From the NCBI GenBank assembly GCA_017620235.1, contig JAFZQT010000082.1, positions 1 to 42,468 on the forward strand: 42,468 bases of DNA, read 5' to 3'. Within the stretch, counting starts at the first letter, position 1; the number at the start of each line of letters is the position of its first letter. The position numbers and the translations under genes were made by a program. Below the pieces are notes generated by a model, which saw nothing but the letters and a program-made list of their open reading frames with translations, was not told the origin of the DNA and searched no databases. This document shows positions 20,348 through 27,684 of the stretch, one piece after another. This stretch comes from Butyrivibrio sp. Lineage in GTDB: Bacteria > Bacillota > Clostridia > Lachnospirales > Lachnospiraceae.

Positions 20348-21826
20348 ATGATTAACATACCAGAGGTAAAAATCGGACTGGTTGCAGTCAGCCGTGACTG
20401 TTTCCCTGCATCTCTTGCAGTGAACAGAAGAAAAGCCGTAATGGAGGCTTACAAAAAGAACTTTAACGATAAGGACGTATATGAGTGTCCTATCTGTATC
20501 ATCGAGAGCGAGATCGATATGGTAAATGCTCTTGAGGATATCAAGAAGGCAGGATGTAACGCACTTTGCGTATATCTTGGAAACTTCGGACCTGAAATTT
20601 CAGAGACACTTCTTGCTAAGCACTTTGATGGACCTATCATGTTCTGTGCAGCAGCAGAGGAGTCACAGAATGACCTTATCGATGGAAGAGGAGATGCTTA
20701 CTGCGGAATGCTTAACGCAAGCTACAACCTCCACCTTCGTAATGTAAAGGCATATATTCCTGAGTATCCTGTTGGAACAGCAGAAGGATGCGCTAAGATG
20801 ATCAACGAGTTCGTGCCTATTGCAAGAGCAATCGCAGGACTTCGTGATCTCAAGATCATCAGCTTTGGTCCCAGACCTATGAACTTCCTTGCTTGTAACG
20901 CACCTATTCAGCAGATCTACAACCTTGGTGCAGAGATCGAAGAGAACTCAGAGCTTGACCTCTTCGAGAGCTTCAACAAGCATGCAGGCGATAAGAGAAT
21001 CCCTGATGTTGTTAAGGATATGGAGAAAGATCTCGGCGCAGGCAACAAGAAGCCTGAAATCCTTGAGAAGCTTGCTCAGTATGAGCTTACACTTCTTGAC
21101 TGGGTTGAGGAGCACAGAGGCTACAAGAAGTATGTAGCTATCGCCGGAAAGTGCTGGCCTGCATTCCAGACACAGTTTGGTTTCGTTCCTTGCTACGTAA
21201 ACTCAAGACTTACAGGACGTGGAATCCCTGTATCTTGTGAGGTAGATATCTATGGAGCAATCAGTGAGTTCATCGGAACTTGCGTAAGTAACGATTCAGT
21301 TACACTTCTTGATATCAACAACTCAGTTCCTGAGGATATGTACAACGAGAGCATCAAGGGCAAGTTCGATTACAAGCACACAGATACATTCATGGGCTTC
21401 CACTGCGGAAATACATGCACAGGCAAGCTTTCAAGCTGCGAGATGAAGTTCCAGAGAATTATGGCTAGAAACCTTCCTGAAGAAGTTACACAGGGAACTC
21501 TTGAAGGTGACATCATGCCCGGAAATATAACATTCTTCAGACTTCAGAGCACATCAGACAACCACCTTCGCACATACGTTGCAGAGGGAGAGGTTCTTCC
21601 TGTTGCTACTAAGTCATTTGGTGGTATCGGTGTATTCGCTATTCCTGAGATGGGCAGATTCTACAGACACGTACTTATCGAGGGTAACTTCCCTCACCAC
21701 GGTGCTGTTGCATTCGGTCACTTCGGAAAGGCTCTTTATGAGGTATTCAAGTACATCGGAGCAGAGACAATCGGTTACAACCAGCCTGCATCTCTTCCTT
21801 ATCCTACAGAGAATCCTTTTGCTTGA
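20348..21826 (+). CDS. L-fucose/L-arabinose isomerase-fold sugar isomerase
   Basis: A 492-residue ketol isomerase of the FucI/AraA fold. Likely Mn2+ ligands are E298 in SCEVDIYGA, D322 in LLDINNS and a His in the C-terminal FPHHGAVAFGHFG block (H450, H451 or H458). Length is shorter than E. coli FucI (about 590). The product name fucose isomerase would be a family label only. Standing after the GH3 xylosidase-like gene, with a xylulokinase-like gene elsewhere in the window, it may isomerise a pentose such as D-xylose or L-arabinose. AAAGGGG precedes the ATG. Very biased codon use suggests high expression. Confidence 0.85.
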   Translation: MINIPEVKIGLVAVSRDCFPASLAVNRRKAVMEAYKKNFNDKDVYECPICIIESEIDMVNALEDIKKAGCNALCVYLGNFGPEISETLLAKHFDGPIMFCAAAEESQNDLIDGRGDAYCGMLNASYNLHLRNVKAYIPEYPVGTAEGCAKMINEFVPIARAIAGLRDLKIISFGPRPMNFLACNAPIQQIYNLGAEIEENSELDLFESFNKHAGDKRIPDVVKDMEKDLGAGNKKPEILEKLAQYELTLLDWVEEHRGYKKYVAIAGKCWPAFQTQFGFVPCYVNSRLTGRGIPVSCEVDIYGAISEFIGTCVSNDSVTLLDINNSVPEDMYNESIKGKFDYKHTDTFMGFHCGNTCTGKLSSCEMKFQRIMARNLPEEVTQGTLEGDIMPGNITFFRLQSTSDNHLRTYVAEGEVLPVATKSFGGIGVFAIPEMGRFYRHVLIEGNFPHHGAVAFGHFGKALYEVFKYIGAETIGYNQPASLPYPTENPFA

Positions 21827-21861
21827 TCTCATAAATGAGGAAATACTGATTTATAAGAATA

Positions 21862-21897
21862 AAGGTTGTCACACCAATTTGGTGTGGCAACCTTTTT
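21862..21897 (+). terminator. Terminator after isomerase gene
   Basis: Stem AAGGTTGTCACACC / GGTGTGGCAACCTT (one G-U pair), loop AATTT, followed by TTT. It closes the aldouronate region. Confidence 0.9.
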
Positions 21898-21993
21898 ACG
21901 TAAAACTATTAGCTGAAAAGAACGCTTTTTTACAATCAAAAATTGGTAGAGAAGGGTAACAATCTGCAGATAATATTATTATGAAAAGTAAAA

Positions 21994-22542
21994 TTATAGC
22001 AGTTTTATCAGTTCACAGTTTCCCATGAGATTATCCCAGAAATTAGCGAGGGGAGTGTTCTTTACGTGCGATATAATGCTGCATCCGAGTGCACCGTGGC
22101 AGACAATGAGTATTGATTTACCTTCTTCGTGCATAGGATAAGCTATTTCATTGAGAAAAGAGAGGGTTCTTTCACTCAAATGTTCAAAGCTCTCAGCGCC
22201 ACCGACAGAAACGTAGTTGACAGGATCAACAAATAAGTTATTTATAGGACATTCGGGATTGTTGAAATATCCGCATGTGCCTTCATATTCTCCGAAAGAC
22301 ATCTCCTTAAGGCGCTCGTCAACTACAATAGGGGTATCTGTGCCTTCAAGAAAGAGCTCAGCCGTCTTTTTTGCTCTGATAAGAGGCGAGCTGTAACAGA
22401 TGTCAAACGTTATTTTTTTGTATTTTTCGCGTGCTTTACGGGCAACCGACAATCCTTCTTCGTTCAGAGGAATATCTACACTTCCCTGGAGTTTTTCCAT
22501 TTTGTTCCAATCCGTCTTACCGTGTCGCATTATGTATATCAT
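21994..22542 (-). CDS. Histidine phosphatase family protein
   Basis: A 182-residue phosphoglycerate-mutase-like phosphatase. The phosphorylated His is H7 in MRHGKTDWN, with SSPLIRAKKTAE (about 51-62), the acid EMSFGEYEG (about 80-88) and a second catalytic His in VCHGALG. The start is ATG 22542, because GAGG lies 9 nt before it; the in-frame ATG at 22557 overlaps that site. Members include cobalamin and sugar-phosphate phosphatases as well as PGM-like enzymes; the substrate cannot be decided here. Divergent from the small lipoprotein gene. Confidence 0.9.
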   Translation of the reverse strand: MIYIMRHGKTDWNKMEKLQGSVDIPLNEEGLSVARKAREKYKKITFDICYSSPLIRAKKTAELFLEGTDTPIVVDERLKEMSFGEYEGTCGYFNNPECPINNLFVDPVNYVSVGGAESFEHLSERTLSFLNEIAYPMHEEGKSILIVCHGALGCSIISHVKNTPLANFWDNLMGNCELIKLL

Positions 22543-22606
22543 TTCAAAAAACCTCATATAATTTTAGTGGTAATATTATATCACAAATAAATGTTAACAA
22601 ATTAAT

Positions 22607-22635
22607 TTGATTTTTAACAGAAAGCCCGATATAAT
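22607..22635 (+). promoter_or_regulatory. Sigma-A promoter of small lipoprotein gene
   Basis: TTGATT (22607-22612), 17-nt spacer, perfect TATAAT (22630-22635), 65 nt before ATG 22701. Confidence 0.7.
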
Positions 22636-22700
22636 GCACTTATAGATGTAACACATAAATTAACAGTTGTATATGAAAACATATAGGAAAGGATATTAGT

Positions 22701-22907
22701 ATGAAAAAGAGAATGGTAAGTTTTTTAGGGGTTATGACAGCAGTAGTATTGGCTACAGGATGTAGTGGAGCTACAGGTGCAGAAGGTGTTGACGATGGTG
22801 TTGAAGTAGAAGAGACAGGTTTTGAGGATCAGTCAACTGACGATAGTATTGTAGAAACAGAAGGTGTTTCAATGGATGGCGAGTCAGCAGAAACTGCTGC
22901 AGAATAA
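22701..22907 (+). CDS. Small acidic lipoprotein, unknown function
   Basis: 68 residues, with signal peptide and lipobox LATGC (lipid Cys at 21). The 48-residue mature part has 16 Asp/Glu and no Lys or Arg, many Gly/Ser/Thr, and no Cys beyond the anchor. AAAGGA sits 11 nt before the ATG, a good promoter lies upstream and a terminator follows, so it is a genuine one-gene transcript despite its size. The protein would be a disordered, negatively charged surface tether. No family recognised; roles in metal binding or surface charge would be guesses. Confidence 0.8.
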   Translation: MKKRMVSFLGVMTAVVLATGCSGATGAEGVDDGVEVEETGFEDQSTDDSIVETEGVSMDGESAETAAE

Positions 22908-22947
22908 TAGAATATAGAAAGTGTACATAATATGTGTATAACATAGA

Positions 22948-22987
22948 AACGCTCAATGACGATTGCCATTGAGCGTTCTTTGTATTT
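22948..22987. terminator. Terminator between lipoprotein and hydrolase genes
   Basis: Perfect stem AACGCTCAATG / CATTGAGCGTT with loop ACGATTGC, then CTTTGTATTT on the plus strand. It ends the lipoprotein transcript and may also stop the convergent hydrolase transcript, whose stop codon touches it. Confidence 0.85.
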
Positions 22988-23933
22988 AGTTCAAAGTTTT
23001 CAAAAATTCTTTGATTTCTTTTGCGATTCGTTCGCCTTCATCACGGTATACATAGTGAGAGCAATCAAGTTGCACAAGTTTTCCGTTTGAGGAGGCATCG
23101 ACAAGAGCTTGATGAGCTTCAAGCCATCCGGGGGTTGATTCGATGTTCTGTTTTGCAACGTACTGAATTGTAGGAGCGGTAGGAAGCGGATTATTGAGAA
23201 TTTCGTGACAGGTATCTATATCATGATAAAACTCATTTATTTTAGTTTTATTAAGGATGCTTCGGTAGTCTATGGCTGCATGTATTTTTTCAAGCTCATC
23301 GTCAGTAGTGCCGGCCATAATTCTATAGATGCCTGATTTTGAGAGGAAATTCATGAGCGGCAGTTGAGTTTTTAAAATTTTTTTCATTTCTTTAGCGCCT
23401 TTTTCCAATGATTCATCTACACCGGGCACTGTTATATCCATTCCAACGATTCCCTCTACTTCTGCAGGGTATTTTTGAGCCCAGAGCGTGGCTTCAAGAC
23501 CTGCGATTGAATGAGGACACAATACGAAGGGACCGTTTATACCTGCCTGTTTAAGGCCTTCTCTGTCTTCTTCAAGAATTGTATCAAATGTTCTTTCTCC
23601 TTCTACGGCATCACTGAAACCATATCCGAATCTTTCTAAGATAACCACCTTTGCATCAGTGCTTAAGTCTTGGCAAAGTGGTAAGAAATTGACATAAGGA
23701 CTGGTATCGCCCCAACCCGACAAAAGTACAATAGTGTGGTCGCCTTCACCCTCAGTGTAGATGTGCATTTTGTGTCCGCCGACTGTTACATATTGGCCGG
23801 GAGGATTTTGCCAGAGAGCTGCCTCTTTTTTAAGCATGATCTGGTTATATGTAAAAGTACATGCTAAAACCAATAGCATCAGTATCAATATTCCCAATAA
23901 AATTTTTCCAATAACTTTAAATACTTTTTTCAT
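22986..23933 (-). CDS. Membrane-anchored alpha/beta hydrolase
   Basis: 315 residues: N-terminal transmembrane anchor (about 8-30), then an extracytoplasmic-looking alpha/beta hydrolase domain. LLSGWGDTSPY (70-80) gives the oxyanion region; the nucleophile is S142 in LCPHSIAGLEA, where Pro140 and Ala144 replace the Gly residues of GxSxG. The catalytic His is likely H292 in QLDCSHYVYRDE. AAAGGGG precedes the ATG. The gene begins 3 nt after the stop of the membrane-protein gene, so the two are cotranscribed. Substrate unknown. Confidence 0.85.
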   Translation of the reverse strand: MKKVFKVIGKILLGILILMLLVLACTFTYNQIMLKKEAALWQNPPGQYVTVGGHKMHIYTEGEGDHTIVLLSGWGDTSPYVNFLPLCQDLSTDAKVVILERFGYGFSDAVEGERTFDTILEEDREGLKQAGINGPFVLCPHSIAGLEATLWAQKYPAEVEGIVGMDITVPGVDESLEKGAKEMKKILKTQLPLMNFLSKSGIYRIMAGTTDDELEKIHAAIDYRSILNKTKINEFYHDIDTCHEILNNPLPTAPTIQYVAKQNIESTPGWLEAHQALVDASSNGKLVQLDCSHYVYRDEGERIAKEIKEFLKTLN

Positions 23934-23936
23934 AGT

Positions 23937-25571
23937 TCAAGACCCCTTTCCTTTTTTAAAATAATTCGTATCGGATATATAGCAGGCAAGCCACCTTGTT
24001 TCACCGATATATTTGTATTTACTGGCAATTTCTTCCGAAACATAATCTGTAAGTTTGTTGAAGTTTGGAATTGCTATAACGTTTTTATCCCCATAGTAAC
24101 TAAAGTTTTTTTCATCATTGTAGTAGTTGATCTCGAGTGTGATGGTCTCGTCTTCACTGTTATAGCAGGCGTACTTCTTGCTGTCGTCAACAGCTTTGCA
24201 CATAAGTGCTGTGTCCTTGTCATCTGCAATAAATACTGTATCTACGTCAAGTGTATCGAAGTAGTTTGTCATATCAACGATGTAGTCTTTGTCCATAAGA
24301 TTGTCATTTGTAATCTTAAAGTTGCCGATGAGCATATATGAACATGCAATGAGGACAACGGTTATTATAGGCATGACCTGTTTGTTGTTATGAGTCACGA
24401 TGTATCTGTTGAGCATGATTCCCATTCCGGTTAAAAGAATCGGCATTCCCACGAAAAGATATCTGTAAGGAATGAAATCATTGCCGGCGCGCATGTCTCC
24501 AACGATCAGGATCAGCATGTTAAAAAGAATTACCGAGAAGAAAACTACATAATGGTTATAGTTTGCAACTCCGCGTATCCATTTATAGATAACCATCAAT
24601 GAGACTATAAATATAGTAATTACAAAGAGTGTCTTAAGAAGGTAGAAAAGTCCCATTTTTGAAAAGACAGGGACGACTTTTTTTACCATGATGCCAAATG
24701 CTTGGAATACGCCGACAAATACGTACTTTAAGTTATCCCAGAACTCTTCGCGTTTTACTAATTCGGTATCGGGGGAATGGCCCGTATATATCAGGTTATA
24801 TGTAAACACTCCTATTGTGGCAAAAATGCCGGTCATCGCCCATACAGATATCAAGCGTTCATTAAAGGGATATCTTTTTTTCCATAAAGAGAAGAGATTG
24901 GCAAAAAAGATAGGAGCGACGCCGCAGACAATGGTATATATGCCTGTGGAAGCACATGTCACAAATAGCAGAGACAGGTATATGAATAAGAATGAAAATC
25001 TTTTACGCGTATTGAAAAAATCGGCGAACTCGCCGTCACCAAAGGCTAAAAGGCATAGCACAAGCATGATCGGAACAAGAGCCTTAATACTGTAATTTGC
25101 GTGAGCGAAAAACAGCATCTTGAAGTAATCAAGCCAGTCGTAGTTATACGGAGTTATGATGACGGCAAGTGTGAGAAATCTTATGCCGATCCGCACATGG
25201 AGCGCCATTAAGATGTTCCATATCGCGTAAATATATATGAAAACGATCAAAAGATCGGATAAGCCTACTGACAAGAACTCGTTGCCTGTGAGCGCATAGA
25301 ACGGAACCGCAAACAGGAGAGTAGAGTCAAATTCCATGCTGGTCGTCGCAACCCAGTTGGGAAGGAGGAGACTTCCTTTATTTACAATCTCTCTGAGGTG
25401 GTAGACAACTGTTGCAAAGTCAGGATCAAGCGAAAGGCGAAGATCTGAAAGGTTAAAGTAGAAGATGCCTGAAAGATTAACCGTAAAAAGTATCATTGCG
25501 GCTATTTCCCATAAGCGCATGTTCTTTATTCTTTTATATATAGTCCTAAAATAATTCCCCAAGTAATTCAT
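23937..25571 (-). CDS. Polytopic membrane protein, GT-C-like architecture
   Basis: 544 residues with roughly ten to twelve hydrophobic helices (about 20-430) and a soluble C-terminal domain of about 110 residues. After the first helix comes a loop with acidic DPDF (about 49-52), a layout seen in GT-C glycosyltransferases that use lipid-linked sugars, but no family signature was recognised. GAGAG precedes the start. It is the upstream partner of the anchored hydrolase and is driven by a strong promoter full of dyads. A role in envelope glycan or teichoic acid modification is possible, unproven. Confidence 0.6.
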   Translation of the reverse strand: MNYLGNYFRTIYKRIKNMRLWEIAAMILFTVNLSGIFYFNLSDLRLSLDPDFATVVYHLREIVNKGSLLLPNWVATTSMEFDSTLLFAVPFYALTGNEFLSVGLSDLLIVFIYIYAIWNILMALHVRIGIRFLTLAVIITPYNYDWLDYFKMLFFAHANYSIKALVPIMLVLCLLAFGDGEFADFFNTRKRFSFLFIYLSLLFVTCASTGIYTIVCGVAPIFFANLFSLWKKRYPFNERLISVWAMTGIFATIGVFTYNLIYTGHSPDTELVKREEFWDNLKYVFVGVFQAFGIMVKKVVPVFSKMGLFYLLKTLFVITIFIVSLMVIYKWIRGVANYNHYVVFFSVILFNMLILIVGDMRAGNDFIPYRYLFVGMPILLTGMGIMLNRYIVTHNNKQVMPIITVVLIACSYMLIGNFKITNDNLMDKDYIVDMTNYFDTLDVDTVFIADDKDTALMCKAVDDSKKYACYNSEDETITLEINYYNDEKNFSYYGDKNVIAIPNFNKLTDYVSEEIASKYKYIGETRWLACYISDTNYFKKGKGS

Positions 25572-25600
25572 TTATATCTCTCTTTAAACACACTACATGC

Positions 25601-25681
25601 TACTATTAACATAGTACTATAAATATAGTACGATTGTAGTACTACGATAGTCATAGTAACACGCATATTTTTTTATGTCAA
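25601..25681 (-). promoter_or_regulatory. Strong promoter with dyad cluster for the membrane-protein/hydrolase pair
   Basis: On the minus strand TTGACA (plus 25676-25681), a 17-nt spacer and TACTAT (plus 25653-25658). Downstream of and touching -10 lie perfect dyads: GTAGTACTAC (25636-25645), GTACTATA-AA-TATAGTAC (25614-25631) and TACTAT-TAAC-ATAGTA (25601-25616). Sites covering the start region fit repression. No cognate regulator is adjacent. Confidence 0.7.
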
Positions 25682-25706
25682 CAAAAAATCGAAAAAACTT
25701 TTTTGC

Positions 25707-25727
25707 GTATCAGAACTGTTCTGATAC
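25707..25727. promoter_or_regulatory. Perfect 21-bp palindrome in divergent region
   Basis: Arms GTATCAGAAC (25707-25716) and GTTCTGATAC (25718-25727) around a single T. It lies 26 nt upstream of the -35 of the minus-strand pair and 51 nt upstream of the GH25 promoter. Not followed by a T tract. Confidence 0.6.
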
Positions 25728-25777
25728 CGATAGTTTCAGTTTAGATGTTAATATTGTGTAAATATGCCAATTCTCCA

Positions 25778-25807
25778 TTGACCTACGTAAACGTTTACTA
25801 ATATAAT
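25778..25807 (+). promoter_or_regulatory. GH25 promoter with LacI/CcpA-like operator in its spacer
   Basis: TTGACC (25778-25783), 18-nt spacer, TATAAT (25802-25807). The palindrome GTAAACGTTTAC (25787-25798), with the central CG typical of LacI/GalR-family and catabolite-responsive sites, lies wholly within the spacer, so a bound protein would block RNA polymerase. Confidence 0.7.
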
Positions 25808-25861
25808 TAGAACGTTGAATGTGAGATTAAATGCGATAAAAAATGGGAGCGAGGTATTATA

Positions 25862-27607
25862 ATGAAAAAAGTTTCGAAGATTTTTACATCACTGGGGGCT
25901 GCAACGCTGTCAGCAACGTTATTCTTTACTCCTATTGCCGGTGTTAGTGCGAGTGCACGTGCGGTAGGGCCCGAATTGGCTACAGGAATCGATGTTTCCA
26001 AGTTCCAGGGCGGAATCAATTGGCAACAGGTTAAGGCAGCAGGTATCAGATTTGCTATGATACGTGTAGGTACAATGAAAAAGGGACTGGATGAACAGTT
26101 CGTCAACAATATTAATGGCGCAAATGCAGCAGGCATCAGAACAGGTATTTATATCTATTCTTATGCAACAACTCCGGAGGCAGCAGCTACGGAGGCTAAT
26201 CAGGTTCTTGCGTGGATTGCACCTTATGCGGTAACATTTCCGGTTGCGATTGATATAGAAGATAACGTTCAGAAAGGTCTTAATGCTGCACAGCTTCAGG
26301 CTATTGCAGATACATTCTGCAATATTCTCAGTGGCGCAGGATATGAGACATTGGTATATGCAAACAGAAACTGGTTCATGCAGAGGATGCCTTCAGTATC
26401 TGCACCCAAGTGGGTTGCACAGTACGATGTGGCTTGTGATTATCCGGGTGATTACGTAATGTGGCAGTCAAGCAGCCATGCAACTTATCCCGGAATTCCC
26501 GGAAGAGTAGACGTTGACCACCTTTATTCTGATTATTTCTCAAGAATTATTCAGGAAGGTTTCAACAGCTGGGGTGGACATACATACTACTATCACAACT
26601 TCCGTAAGCAGTTTGGATGGATTAATCTTAACGGCGCAAAGTACCATGCAGATCCTAACGGATGTATTCAGACAGGATGGTTCCAGGATGAGAGCGGAAC
26701 ATATTTCCTCGATCCTACAGCAGGTGGTCTTGCTAAGACAGGATTTGCCGATATCGAAGGCAAGCGTTATTACTTTGATGAGGCAGCTGTAAAGAGAACT
26801 GGACTTCTTAATCTCGGAGGAACTGTTTACTATGCAAATCCTGAAGGCGTTTGCCAGAAAGGTCTTGTACCTCTCGAGGATGGTGTTCACTACTTCGATG
26901 AAGAGTATAAGATGCACACAGGTCTCACACAGGTTGGCGATAAGCTCTATCTGTTCAATCCTCAGGGTGTAATGCAGACCGGTATGGTTGCACTTGAGAC
27001 AGGAAAGTATATGTTCGGTTCAGACGGTGCGGCTATTAAGGGCTGGTATTCTAACGAACAGGGACAAAAGTTCTTCTTTAACCAGGATCATGTTGCGGTT
27101 ACAGGAGTTCAGAACATTGAAAAGGCTAATTACCTCTTTAATCCAGACGGTGTTATGCAGACAGGCTGGTCCGGAGAAATCGCTACAGGCAGATATTACT
27201 TCGGTCCTGACGGAAAGATGGTTACAGGATGGAGTGATATTGAAGGACAGAGATATTACTTCGGAGCAGATGGTAAGATGGTTGTAGGAATGGTTACACT
27301 TCCTGACGGAGTATACTATCTTGAGCCTAAGGATGGACACAGAACAATCGGATGGGTTCAGCAGCCTGACGGATGGCGTTATTTCGACGGCAACACAGGA
27401 AAGATGCTTGTAAAGACTACTGCAGTGCTTGAGAATGTATCTTGCACATTTGATAAGAATGGTCTTCTTGTAGATCCTGCAGGTTGGACACCCGGAACAC
27501 CACTTCCGGCTCCCGCACCTGACGCAAGTGCGGCAGCAGCATCAGCAGGCGCTTCTACAGCAGCTTCAACAGGGGCTTCAAAACAGGCAGCTCCGGCAGC
27601 CAATTAA
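25862..27607 (+). CDS. Secreted GH25 lysozyme with cell-wall-binding repeats
   Basis: 581 residues. Signal peptide to about residue 30 (VSA-SA). GH25 muramidase domain at about 40-225: GIDVSKFQG (D44) and VAIDIED (D131, E133) supply the active-site acids. From about 240 to 540 come roughly a dozen short aromatic/Gly repeats of the choline-binding/glucan-binding kind (patterns such as GWFQDESGTYFLDP, GKRYYFDEAA, MQTGW), which hold the enzyme on the wall. An Ala/Pro/Ser tail (about 545-581) has no sorting motif. It cuts peptidoglycan, acting in wall turnover or against other bacteria. GCGAGG precedes the ATG. Confidence 0.94.
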   Translation: MKKVSKIFTSLGAATLSATLFFTPIAGVSASARAVGPELATGIDVSKFQGGINWQQVKAAGIRFAMIRVGTMKKGLDEQFVNNINGANAAGIRTGIYIYSYATTPEAAATEANQVLAWIAPYAVTFPVAIDIEDNVQKGLNAAQLQAIADTFCNILSGAGYETLVYANRNWFMQRMPSVSAPKWVAQYDVACDYPGDYVMWQSSSHATYPGIPGRVDVDHLYSDYFSRIIQEGFNSWGGHTYYYHNFRKQFGWINLNGAKYHADPNGCIQTGWFQDESGTYFLDPTAGGLAKTGFADIEGKRYYFDEAAVKRTGLLNLGGTVYYANPEGVCQKGLVPLEDGVHYFDEEYKMHTGLTQVGDKLYLFNPQGVMQTGMVALETGKYMFGSDGAAIKGWYSNEQGQKFFFNQDHVAVTGVQNIEKANYLFNPDGVMQTGWSGEIATGRYYFGPDGKMVTGWSDIEGQRYYFGADGKMVVGMVTLPDGVYYLEPKDGHRTIGWVQQPDGWRYFDGNTGKMLVKTTAVLENVSCTFDKNGLLVDPAGWTPGTPLPAPAPDASAAAASAGASTAASTGASKQAAPAAN

Positions 27608-27624
27608 TATAATAATGAGGGGAT

Positions 27625-27653
27625 GGACGCTCAGTGCATAGCGCGGAGCGTCC
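27625..27653 (+). other. Hairpin between GH25 and pyrophosphorylase genes
   Basis: Perfect 8-bp stem GGACGCTC / GAGCGTCC with a 13-nt GC-rich loop, followed by AAAAATG rather than T, 17 nt before the next ribosome site. It could stabilise the GH25 mRNA end or be a weak terminator. Confidence 0.45.
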
Positions 27654-27684
27654 AAAAATGTTTATAAATGGAGGGAAACATAAG

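Noticed and set aside
25707..25727. LexA/SOS box
   Set aside because: GAAC and GTTC are separated by one base, whereas Firmicutes LexA sites need four.
26580..27480. DNA repeat array or CRISPR
   Set aside because: The periodicity is protein-level cell-wall-binding repeats of the GH25 enzyme with variable DNA and no constant direct repeat.
27625..27653. Rho-independent terminator
   Set aside because: The stem is followed by A residues rather than T, so it is listed only as a hairpin.
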